Source: Paraspadella gotoi
Lineage: Eukaryota; Chaetognatha
NCBI GenBank assembly: GCA_051294375.1
Contig: JBJCIZ010000239.1
Location: 3,421,152-3,485,151, forward strand
DNA: 64,000 bases
Direction of reading: 5' to 3'
Below, piece by piece: positions 1 to 11,200 of the stretch. A program made the position numbers and the translations under genes. Numbering within the stretch: the stretch's first letter is position 1; each line of letters opens with the position of its first letter. The notes beneath the pieces were generated by a model. The model saw only the letters and a list, made by a program, of their open reading frames with translations, had not been told where the DNA came from and did not search any database.

Positions 1-771
1 TTTTATATATGGCTTTTCATCTTAAAGTATTTTTGAAATTTTCATATTGATTCAAGTATTTTTTATTTGATTTTTCACTTCATTATGATTTATTGCAATA
101 ACCTCATTGTATGTTCTTCAAGTAAATCGTCCGTTTATTATTGTTTTGAATATTTGTATAACGTTGTTGAAACCTCTGTTGCCTTTGTTATTGACTTTTT
201 ATGTAGTTAATATAAAATTTTGCCATTAATTAAATTAAATGAATGACTTAATTCTTTGTGACGAGGGTTTCCAAACGATCACTATAACTCTGGTGACCTC
301 TGTTAAGTTTGATATTTTATTAGTTTAACTCACAAAATTTGATGTTCAATAATTCACACTTAGGATCAGGGCAGTACATATCCATGTAAGTGGGAAATCT
401 GATACAGTGGAATAATTTTTTTAAAAAATTTAAAGGAATTTCGAAATTTTGGGTTACGTTAATGAAATTTTACTTGTCAATTTGTTCCCCGGTGTAACAA
501 TTAACGCTGGGCAAGCACATCCATAAATTGGTTAAAAGTATCGTAATAAAAAGTTGCATTGTCGTAAAAAATATAACATATGCCGTAATACCGATGCGAG
601 TCTAGTAATAAGAAAATATTAAAAATGGAAATTCGAAACGATAGCAAAGCAGCACAATGATTTATGTTTTATATATTGCTACATTGCGGAAATTATATAT
701 ATATATATATACCTTCTTGGAAAATGAATAAGTGGCCAAAACTTTTGACCAACTTTGGATTTATGCTTGAG
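1..771. other. AT-rich intergenic stretch, no gene seen
   Basis: No exon-like reading frame with splice signals is visible. The stretch is AT-rich with a short (TA)n run near 697-710. It ends where the first SINE-like copy begins. Confidence 0.6.
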
Positions 772-975
772 TAAAAATCCACCAATCGTTCATCAGCGGC
801 CATTGGTGCTGAAGGCAAGTCATTCGCCTCCCTACCCAACGGTCTGGGGTTCTAACCCGGTGGTCGTCTACAACTTAAGAGGGACGTGGCGCTTAACCCG
901 CCTGATCCCAAGCACAGGGACTGATTATATAGAACGGTTCTGTCACTAACACATAACAATAATTACTGTCTATTC
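772..975 (+). mobile_element. SINE family A, copy 1
   Basis: This is one of three nearly full-length copies of a 200-235-bp repeat (the others are at 6468 and 18759; a truncated reverse copy is at 10828). Shared landmarks are 'aatccaccaa', 'ttcatcagcggccattggtg', 'ggggttctaacccggtgg' and the tail 'aacaataattactgtct'. The block GGTTCTAACCC resembles a pol III B box, so a tRNA-derived SINE is the best explanation. Family name and tRNA source are not known to me. Confidence 0.6.
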
Positions 976-1937
976 AGATTCCTCTATTATCAAAATCGTG
1001 GGGAAAAATAGTATATTTAAAATGTTTTGGTTTTTTGTAATACGAATAAGCTATTGTTCGGTTAAAATGGAGATAAAAATCAGGTGTGATGTTCAAACGT
1101 AAAGAGAAATCTTAACTTTTCAATTTTTTATGAATAATTTTTTAGCTGTCCTCACTCTTGTGGTCGTTGTCTTTCCCTCAACCCTTTGTTGATGCTTTAT
1201 CTCATTGACTCTCTTTCTCTTTTACTTTCTCTCTCTCAAACTTAATTTTACATTGCCTAAACTTATAATTTCACAAATACGCTTGCAACTTAAAAACAAA
1301 TCTGTATATTAAATTCTTGTGACATGAGCAGTGAAAAAAAGCATGAAAAAAGCATGAAAATCAAAGGGAATGTACTGATCTGAATGCGTCGGTTGGCGAT
1401 CAACTGTGAATTCCAACGAACCGCCCTCTCTGCGCTGAATCAGCACAGAATTGATCCATTCACCTGTTTTTCACACGCCCATTTGATGCTCGCCGTGCTT
1501 GCTGTTCAAATGGTTTAGGAGGTCTACCTACTGATACCAGAAGAGGACTGACTCTTCCCCATGCAACGATCGAAAAGAGGCCAAAGCTTCCACCTCATAG
1601 TCGTCCATAAAGAAATCTGCCAGAGGACTTGACGTGGACTTGCCCAATGCCCATCCCTAAGCTTAAATTAAATGCTATAAAATTGTCTGAAACTAGGAAA
1701 AGGTTTGGCGACTTATTCATTTTCCAAGTTGGTAGAAAGCTAAATACTTTTGATTGAAAACCAAAAATGCTTATGTATTTTACAGATTAAGTTACCGCGG
1801 AAATATAAACGTCCCTTTCCCAAACAAATATGTACAACATGTAAGCGCAAGTTTCAATGTAAACCATCGCCTGTTTTTATTGAAGTAAAAAAAAAAATGA
1901 GAAGAGAAAAACAAACAAACCGGAAGCAAATTTTAGC
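976..1937. other. Intergenic, nothing recognised
   Basis: AT-rich sequence with a few pyrimidine-rich patches. No conserved reading frame, repeat family member or RNA gene was recognised here. Confidence 0.5.
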
Positions 1938-2880
1938 CTTTTAAGTTGCGCCGCGAGTACTCGCAGAGCAACTGTATAAGTAACTTTTAGGTCGGTATGT
2001 CTGTCCGTCGGTCTGTCCCACTTAAAATTTGATTTGGGAACTTTTCCAAATAAAACTTTAAACATTTTTAATTTTTTAAATATTTATAGATAGGAAATGT
2101 CAAAATTTTTTTTTAAAATTTTGTACTTTTAGAAGCAGATTTGGAGAGTTTATAAAACATTCTTTACACAAAGTATAGTTATTTTTTAAATATTTTGATG
2201 ATAAATAGATCAAAATTGAGAAAAACCTTAAAAAATCGTCATCGTCATCATCCGATGATTTGAATAGTTTTTGCTAATTTTCAGTCATCAAACATCAATA
2301 TTTTAAAAAGTTTTAATTATATTTTTTATTTAACTTTTTGAGCTCGATTAGAATAAAATTAAAATATTTAAAATATAAAAAAACATCTTGACAATATATA
2401 GTAATATAATAATTTTAATTAGCAAATTACTTATGGTTCGTCATGTCACGCAGGGGCTGGGAGAGGGGGGATACCCTCGCCTCATGCGAAGGGCCCGGGA
2501 GGCCCCGGAGGGACCCTGAGAAAAGAGAAAAAATAAAGAAAGAAAATAATAAAAACCGTATAACCGTATCTCTATTGCTACTCATAGTTGAAAAAAAACC
2601 GTTAAATCTCAAAAGGTTTAACAAATTTAAACCCATCGCTCAGACTACAGGAGGGGCACAATGATTGTGATTAAAAAAAGTTTCAGTAAAATACCAATGC
2701 CATGTTGCAAGTCCTGGAGGCAGAAGTTTGAGCACTGGAGCAATTTTAAAGGCAGAAAGTCTCGCCGCCCCTGATGTCTCGTCATGTTATGTCATTATAC
2801 GTCATGTCATGTTACGAGAAATACACGTGATAAGGCAGTCTCTTCGGCGAAACGCATTTGAATTACCGCTCTTGTTTTTT
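1938..2880 (+). mobile_element. Hairpin-headed element, copy 1 (~0.94 kb)
   Basis: The left end is a near-perfect 28-bp palindrome (1945-1972; core CGCGAGTACTCGC, flanked by GTTGC/GCAAC), then 'ataagtaacttttaggtcgg' and GTC(C/G)GTCGGTCTGTCC. The right end (about 2825-2880) contains 'cacgtgataaggcagtc' and 'catttgaattaccg', which is the far end of the reverse copies at 11285 and 16680. The 2025-2440 interior is the same AT-rich body repeated at 13335 and 19380. No coding capacity is seen, so it looks like a non-autonomous transposable element. Confidence 0.5.
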
Positions 2881-3413
2881 CAGGTTTACATCTACTATAA
2901 CCAGTTTAACCACTGTATCGTATAACATACAATACAGGAGGAGTTTTTACCCTAGTGTCTAATAATCCAAAAACTTGGTATGGGAAATTGACGAGGAGAT
3001 GGAAAAACATTTTTCGGATCGAATGTCGCAGGACTTGAGGAAAAGAAAGGACTCTAATCCCGTAAACTTCGTGGCCTATGAGAGTTATAAAGAGGTGTCT
3101 ACTGTCTTATAGACCGTAGTGAAAGTTACGTACAAAAATTCTGAAAGTTTATTATAAACAACATACCATCAGTGAATGTTAATTTGTAAAAAAAAAATTA
3201 ATTTTATGTTTTTTTAAATTTTTACAGTAGGCTTTATTTATAAATAGTACTATCCTAATGAAATAGCAAAATTTTAAAATAGGCTTTTCTTAATTTTTAT
3301 TACACATTTGAATTCCTTGTCAAAAGTTGATAAAAAAAAATAGAATTCATTTGTAAAAAATTTTTCATTAAGTGGGTTAAAAATTAAAAAAAAACTATAT
3401 TTAACATATAAAA

Positions 3414-3560
3414 TTAGAGACAGTTTGAGTTTAGTTTTGACAACGATTTTATTTAATTCAAAACAGACATGTTTCGGCTTCATTTCAAGCCTTCATCAGC
3501 GTTGATGAAGGCTTGAAATGAAGCCGAAACTAAACTAAACTAAACTCAAACTGTCTCTAA
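3414..3560. repeat. Fold-back palindrome, family 1 copy 1
   Basis: A perfect 28-bp inner stem (3471-3498 with 3503-3530) closes on a 4-base loop. An outer stem (3414-3433 with 3541-3560) surrounds it. The segment 'caacgattttattt' followed by 'gacatgtttcg' is shared with the palindrome at 37571-37720, so both belong to one fold-back/MITE-like family. Confidence 0.75.
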
Positions 3561-4230
3561 TCGTCCCAAACAACGAAAAGAAAGGATTTATATCACAACA
3601 TATAAAATTATAATTTTTAGTTTAAAATATAAGTTTTTCTGATATTTGACCAACTAAATGAAAGAATTTTTGAAAAAGAGTTATATTTCTTTATATTAAC
3701 TTTTCATAACAAATCCAAATCTGCAAAAAAATCTTAAAAAAAACTATTTTTAAATTTTAACATTTAACGTTTAAATATGGCCTATTATGTAAATTGTAAA
3801 ATTTATATTAAAATTTTTTTATATATAAATCTTCATTAGTATAAAGTTGTTCGTTTCTCACATTTAAAATTTTAATTTAAGTTAAATTTAGAATTTTTAC
3901 TACGCGTTACTGTTTAATATTAATATTAGAGTTATTTGTTATAAAATTGGTATGTAAAATTTAAAATGTAAGTTTCCTTAAATATATTTTGAGACAAACC
4001 TGTAAAACAGCTGGCGACAATTCTGATATAACCAAGGATTTGTACTATTACTCCCATCGGAACCGGCAAAGATGTATCATAATTCTTTAATACCTTTGTG
4101 AACAAAAAAGTATATTACTATTGCAAAATTTATTCCTCTCAATTTATTAATTGTTAAAACCCTAGTGAGTCATGCGTATTTACGACAAACCAAAAATGTG
4201 TCACAAAATACTCCACAGTGTTTGATTTAT

Positions 4231-4352
4231 GGTACTGAATTAATGGATTAAATATATTCTCTACAATGTTTATTGTATCCTAAATTCTATAGTAATGTGT
4301 AGAGTCTATACAGTACTAAAATATAATATATTTAATCCATTAATTCAGTACC
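4231..4352. repeat. Fold-back element, perfect 28-bp arms
   Basis: The arm at 4231-4258 (starting GGTACTGAATTAATGG) is exactly inverted at 4325-4352. A further 7-bp inverted pair (CTCTACA/TGTAGAG) lies inside. The 122-bp unit has no coding capacity and resembles a small fold-back MITE. Confidence 0.7.
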
Positions 4353-5663
4353 AGTAAATGCTCCATGGTCCAATCAGTTGCTCCTTCGGCGAGCTTCGCT
4401 TCTGCAACTTTATTTTCTTCTTCTCTATTTCTACCCAGACGCAACCAGATGTCAAAAAAAGGATAACCTTCAGGGGAGGCGCTACAGAAAACAAATACAA
4501 TGTATATATCAATGACTTAAAAACATTATTATATTACTCACTAAGGCGTAGTAAAATTTCTAAATTTAACTTTAATTAAAATTCTAAAAGTGAGGAACGA
4601 ACAACATTATACTAATGAACATTTATGTAATAAAAATATTTATAATATATTTTACAATTTACGCAGTAGGCCATATTTATACTAGTACTAATCCTGTGAG
4701 AAATTTTTGTTTTCTCACTAGAGGAGACGGCTTCCAAATGTCTTTCGTTTCTAACTGTTTTAATGGTTTATCACACCAAAAACCCGTAAAAACGGGCTTC
4801 AAAGACAGGCAGACGTTTCTAATTGAGTCTAAAAACAGACTGAAAAATAGTTCTATTTCCTCCAAGATCGACTAATAAAATACAGTGAAAATTGTGACCC
4901 AAACTCGCGTACTAAGAATTTGAGGGAATGAGGGAGAGAAAGAGAATGAATGAATGAATACACACTCCCCAGTCCGCAGCCTATACGACCTTTTAGTCGT
5001 CGTTCAAAGGTTAATGTAAAATTAGAAGTAATGGTACTGTAAACACATTTGGGAAAATTAGATTTTCTCAACAGACTATCACAACACGAAAATAGTTAGT
5101 TTTCATTAGAGTATGAAAAAAGAAATAATAAGTTAATGCACACAATAAAATGTTTGGATTAATGAAACTGTCCCATGTTTATTACAAGAAAAAACAAAGA
5201 ATTAGAGACAGCATTTTTTCAAATCCAATAAATGTTAAAATTTTAAAACAGTTTTTTCTAAGATTTTTTGCAGATTTGCATTCGTCATAAAAAATTGATA
5301 AAAAGAAATATAATACTTTTTAAAAAATTCCTTTATTAAGTGGATCAAAAATTTGAAAAAGCTATATTTTAAGCTGAAAATTAACTTTTTATATATTAAA
5401 TATAGTTTTTTTAATTTTTAACCCACTTAATGAAATAATTTTTAAAAATGATTATATTTTCTTTAATCAACTTTTGACGAGGAATTCAATATTTTGAAAT
5501 TTTTTGATTTTATAAGGATAATTATAAGGATAGTACTATATATAAATATAGCCTACTGCAAAAATTAAAAAAAACATAAAATTAATTTTTTTTACTGATG
5601 GTATGTTGTTCATAATTGACTTTTAGAATTTCCGTACGTAACTTTCACTCCGCTCTATTACTC

Positions 5664-6467
5664 ACTGTTCATTGACAGCAATGAAGTGAAAGAACATAAG
5701 AATGATAGCAAGGAAATGGACGAATCGACCCAGACAAGGAATCGCCGAATCCCCGCGCAAACATTTGAACTTGTTCAACTTGGAAAAGCGAATGCGTTGT
5801 TCTTTCGTCAGTGTCATATCGATTGCTTTAGAGAAAAAAAACAAAGCACGAACGGAAAACAGGAAAATTTGAAGGGTTTTTTTTTTTTAATGATTAATGG
5901 TCAATTCTAAAAGTTCTTTTTAGTGAAACATGATAATTCGAAAAAAAAAAAAATTAGCTGCCATTTTAAAAAGATTGAGTCTGTCTAGTGTTTTTATGAA
6001 GCTCTTTATCAATCTATCAATCAATCTATTTATCCATCTATCGAGCTAATCTTATCAGCCTACATCTCTCTCTCTCTCTATCTCTCTCTCTCTATGACCC
6101 TACATCCGCTGCGGCGTCTGCGGCGGCAGCGTCTGCGGCTTCCTTCGGCCTGCGTTATCGTCTTGGATTCCAGGAACAAGCGTGGCGTTTTTAGTGATGT
6201 TTCTCGAGGTATGATAATGATATTATATGATATGATATGATAATGATATGATATTCTTCTTGAACTTTATTGAGTTACAAATGCCCACAACCATAAACAT
6301 TAACAGCAGAATGACAACAGAAAAGTAATCAAGTTTGTACATTTCAAACGTGTACAGTAATGAGTGTGAATGGTAGATGGTGTAAATTTAAGGGAACCCG
6401 AATGTTTCTTCATGAGTTCAAATCCTTTTGCCATTTGTTCTAACCCCCCAAAAAATTCGTAGTGCTA
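5664..6467. other. Intergenic, simple repeats only
   Basis: Contains (TATC)/(CAAT)-type tetranucleotide patches around 6008-6100, a CT run and a 'tgatatgatatgat' patch near 6220-6250. No gene recognised. Confidence 0.5.
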
Positions 6468-6699
6468 TGGTGGACTAAAATCCACCAACCGTTCATCAGC
6501 GGCCATTGGTGCCGGAGACAAGTCATTCGCCTCCCAACCCAAAGGTCCGGGGTTCTAGCCCGATGGTCGTCTGGCAGATAAGAAGGACGGGGCGCTTAAC
6601 CCGCCTGTAACATGGTGTTACAGCCTGATCCGAAGCTCAGGGACTGCTTATATTGAACGGTTCTGTCACTAACACATAACAATAATTAATGTCTCATCA
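6468..6699 (+). mobile_element. SINE family A, copy 2
   Basis: Near full-length copy sharing 'tggtggactaaaatccacc', 'ggggttctagcccg', 'taacatggtgttacagcctg' and the 'aacaataatt' tail with the copy at 18759. The B-box-like GGTTCTAGCCC lies 3' of a possible A-box region 'tggtgccggag'. Confidence 0.65.
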
Positions 6700-8260
6700 G
6701 TGCCATATTTAACCTTAAAGAAATATATTCCCGCGTTCATTTGTTTGCGCGGACTACGGTTAGCCGTAGCTACGAGCCTGTCTCCCCCTTCAAACTTATC
6801 CGACGGGTATGTCTCTCCTTTTTGCCGGTTGGGTTTCCTGACTATTGGCACTGTAAAAAAGTCTTGTTGAGAGTCTTATTTCACTTAGCTCTCTCAACCC
6901 GAAACTTGTCGTGGTCGTTGACGTTCTCGTTTCCAAAAATAAAGTCTCGTTACTGTTGTAACCGTGATTGATGTCCCAAGAGAGCTGCCGCGGCGGGGGT
7001 AAGTTCGTTCCGTACTCAAATTCAAAAAAATGGTTACGATCGAAAACTGATAGTAGGGGTCTCTTTCACTGTCAGGTCGGAAAAAAAAAGTTTTCGAACT
7101 ATCTGGAATTGGATAATAATTCTTAAAAGAATCATTGATGATCAACAGGAGATGAAGAATAGTTTAAATCGTTTTAATTGTTTAATTATCGATTTGCAAG
7201 GAACCGGATTCCGGCGCCAAGGGGTCAACAAACTTGTACGAAGTATGAATAAAAGTTGCTTCGTAATTTTAAACAATATTTTCGGGCAAAATTTAGCAGT
7301 TATATCTTAAAAACTATCATATTATTGAATACTAATCTGTAGTTATTTTTATTTTTTTACAATTATAATAGCCCAGTCAGCTTATTTTGTATATAGTAGT
7401 ACCCTTATATAATGTTAAAATTTCAAAATGGTTTTTTTTTAATTCTAAAAACAGATTCAGATTCCTCGTAAAAATTTGATTGAAGAAAATATAAACCTTT
7501 TTCACAAATTATATCATTAAGTAGGTTAAAATTTTTAAAAAATATACTTTTAAGCCGGAAATTGAAAATTGGCATTTTAAATATAGTTTTTCACATTTTT
7601 AAAAAAATTAATGAAATAATTTTTAAAAAGAATTATACTTTCTTATATCAATTTTTAAAATTTGAAATTTTAGCCTATTATATACTTATTATTATATATT
7701 AATATAACTCACTGGTGCCCACTAATGTATAAAATTAAAAAGTAAATTTACCAAAGTATTTTTATTGGTTTTTATTTTCATATTTTAAATTGTAATTTTC
7801 TAAAATTTTATCATTTTCTCATCACTCTACTGGACAAACCCGCTCCACACTCTCTCTCTCACACACACACAGACACACACAGACACACACATCCATTTTC
7901 ACACAAAAAAGGGGCATAATTACGAATTAAATTTTCGTCTCGTTAAAATTTTCTTTCTCCCGAGTTCTCGTTTTTCCCGTTTCGGCCGCGAAAACGGAGA
8001 CTGCGTGCGGCAGAGAGAGAGAGAGAGAGACAGAGAGAGAGAGCACACGGGTCCCGCGTTCAGTCGTCCGTACAACCGGCTGGGAGGAGCAGCGCGTCGA
8101 CAAAAAAAGAAAAGGGGCGCCAGATTGAAGAGACTTCCTGTTTTTCGTCTTGTTTGTGTTTTGTTTCGCCTACGAAAAAAAAAAACCCGGAAAAAACCCC
8201 CAAAAAACAAAACGACAAAACGACATCTCGCGATGAGCGATTGAAGCTTCGTCCTCGATC
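6700..8260. other. Spacer upstream of the collagen gene
   Basis: Contains a copy of the AT-rich family seen at 3109-3405 (about 7330-7700), a (CA)n/(GA)n patch at 7850-7900 and a (GA)n patch at 8012-8043. The last 250 bases probably hold the 5' untranslated region of the gene starting at 8261. No core promoter element is convincing. Confidence 0.45.
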
Positions 8261-11200
8261 ATGTCTGGAAAATTGTTTTGTCCAACGACGGTTCTTTTGT
8301 TTTTCCTAATTTTAAACGGTGAGTGATGTGATAATAATAATAAAAATAATAATAATAAATAATAATAATAAAAAAATAATAATAATAATAACGCCTTTCT
8401 CGCGTTCAGTCACAATTTTCGTCTCTGGCAACGAGCAAGGCATAAAAGGCGTCCAGGGAGAACCGGGCGTCTCGGGACCACAAGGCCCGCCAGGCCCTCA
8501 AGGCCCCCAAGGCGCTGTTGGAGAACAAGGAAACAAAGGAGCGGAGGGGGAAAGAGGAGAACAAGGAAACAAAGGAGCAGTGGGGGAAAGAGGAGAACAA
8601 GGAGAACGAGGAGTACAGGGGGAAGAAGGACCAAAGGGACTTTCTGGTGAAAAGGGAAAAGAAGGGGAAAAGGGAAAGGCGGGTGAGGAAGGACCAAAAG
8701 GGCAGGAGGGAGAGAATGGACTGAAAGGAGGCCAAGGAGAACAAGGGCCAGTGGGAGAACCCGGCCCCCCCGGGACGAAGGGCGGTAAAGGAGAACAGGG
8801 TAACCCCGGTGTTAAAGGCGGCGATGGAAACTTAGGAGAACCTGGACCCCAAGGTCTGCCGGGCGATCCGGGCCCCAAGGGCAGCATAGGAGAACCGGGA
8901 CAGCCGGGGAAAAAAGGAGAATCGGGAGAACGAGGCCCGTTCGGTCCGCGAGGGCCGAAGGGACTTTCGGGAGAACAAGGCGTGCGAGGAGACAAGGGAG
9001 ATAAAGGAGCAGATGGGGAAAAGGGACCCGTGGGAGATCAGGGAGCCAACGGGGGAAAGGGCGAACGGGGAGACCCGGGGGAACAGGGACCCAGCGGCGA
9101 GAAGGGCGGACCTGGGCAGGAGGGAAGACCGGGGAGAACCGGGGAAAAGGGAGGGCGAGGAGACATCGGGGAGAAGGGACCCGTTGGAGAACGAGGCCCC
9201 GAAGGAGAACTAGGCCCCGTCGGTCCGGCAGGGCTGCCGGGAGTCAAAGGGGACAGAGGAGAGAAAGGGCCCAACGGGGAACTGGTTTGGGCAGCAGGTG
9301 AGTTTTACTCTTCGTTTGTTGGTTATTGATATTGTAACTAATTAACAATTATTTGTTGATTAACTTTTCTGTTAACTGTTTTTTTTCCATGAACCTTTTT
9401 TTTTGTCCAACTTTTTCAATGCTATAAGTGACCTGTTATCTTATTGTCAATTATGTCTGTCTGTCTGTCCGTACACGGGCATTGCAATATATTCACCCCG
9501 CTTATAAGCTGTCATGACCCTATAGCATTGAATAATACTATCAGCTCATGACCATTAGGTACCGGGATCGATCCCCAATGGTACCAACCCTGCGGGAAGC
9601 GTGAGGACGGCGATAAAACGCCTTTGGAGCCCCGAAAACCCTCGAGCTTGGTTGCAAGCCCAGGGCCCAATCCATGGCTGCTTAAGAGGGTTAAAGACGG
9701 GGATAGCACTCTTCAGCCCACTAAGAGCCTTATTTCCACACAGTAGATCATCAACTTGTTCCGTTCTATTTTTCATCCGTCCGTCCTTTTCACCCATCCC
9801 AGACTCTAAGAACGTGAAGAGAGCCTGCGTCATCCACGCCAACGGAACCGTGGAGTGTCGATGCCCTCCGGGAAGTGGGCGCGGCCGAACGGGTTGCGTC
9901 AAGATCAAGCGCTTCGTCGCGGAGCTCGTCGCTACGGACGAGCAGTCGGGAGACTTGGAACCCAAGGTTTTTTTTGGTTTTTTTTTTTATCATTAATTTG
10001 CTTATAATAGGAGAATTATTTAGGCGATTAGATTTATGCTAATTAAGGTTTTACCAATAACCGAAAACTTCGTGATGGATGAGTCATTGGGGGGGGGGTT
10101 TCGGGGATAGAGAGAGAGAGAGAGCTCTTTGTCATCTGGATCGAAAGGCGGGGTGTCGATCTGTCATCGGGGATTAAAAACCGTTGCGACCTCTAAGGAA
10201 AGTTATTTAATTAGTTTTAATTAGTTTTCGTTGTGAGGAGTAAATAACGAAATTTTTTCCGGGTAAAAGAGAGAATTTAGTAAAAAAAAAAAAAAAGTAT
10301 AGACTGCTAATTACTATTTCTTTTAAAAATGGGCGGGAAAAAAATTATCAAAAAAAAAAATTATTTAAATTTATCCATTCCTGGGGACCCGGTGAGCTAG
10401 ATCGAAGTTCAAACTATCTACCTGATTACTGTGATTAGTAAGTGATTAGTAAGGTAAGTGAAAAGAAGAAATATAAAGCAACAGATATAATAAAGCGGAG
10501 TGAATAAAAGCACAGAAAAATCCCGAGAGCGGTAAGAAGAGAAGAGAAGTGACTCGGAGAATCCCGAGGCCAGGCTCACTCGGGTAGAGGAGAAGGAAAA
10601 GGCCTCTTATCTGATAGAGCCGGATAAACACCTTAGGCTTAGGTGTTTATCCGGCTTAGGCTTAGGCTTAGGCTAAGGCTTAGCGAGGCTAAATGGCGCC
10701 GCCCTCGAGCGTTCGTTGGTTAGGTTAAGGTTAGGGGTATTCAGGGTTAGGGGTGGTTACCGGTTAGGGTTAGGAGTGGTTGGGGGTTAGGGGTAGTTAG
10801 AGTTTAAGGTAATTAAGTATAGGGGTAACCCCGGACCTTTGGGTAGGGAGGCGAAAGATGGCCGCTGATGAACGGTTGATGGATTTTAGTCCACCATAAT
10901 ATTATATTTAGAGATTTGTTCTTTTTTTCGCGACTGGGAGATCATAAAGTTAAACAGTCGATGTAAAATGTTATCATTTATCAAGTATTTGCGTATTTCA
11001 GAGTTTTAGTTAACTCCCAAAAAGGTTGCATCCTGGGAAAGAAAATTTCAAGTTTCGCGAGACAGTTGTTACTCTGTTTTTTTTTTTACTTTTAGAGCAT
11101 TTGATTATTGTCGAGATGATTATTAACGTCTTTTTGTGGCGTGGGCGGGAAAAAAAGACTTAAGATCGTAAAAATAAAGAAAGAGGAGAATTTGAAAGAA

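Larger units (their letters stand above)
3109..5663. repeat. 2.5-kb structure bounded by inverted repeats
   Basis: The left arm (3109-3405) and the right arm (5391-5663) are inverted copies of each other over roughly 270-290 bp, sharing for example 'agtgaaagttacgta', 'acaacataccatcag' and 'tcattaagtgggttaaaaat'. Outer ends read TAGAcCGtAGTGAAAG and its inverse. Related sequence recurs at 7330-7700 and 53815-53925, so the arms belong to a dispersed AT-rich family. The interior has no recognisable gene. It may be one element with long terminal inverted repeats or two family members inserted in opposite orientation. Confidence 0.5.

Noticed and set aside
3109-5663. LTR retrotransposon
   Set aside because: The terminal repeats are inverted, not direct, and no gag or pol motifs are present.
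8406-8995. Long antisense Pro/Ser frames opposite the collagen exon
   Set aside because: Mirror of the Gly-X-Y codons (GGN reversed gives CC-rich Pro codons). The plus-strand frame has the signal peptide, splice phases and downstream domains.
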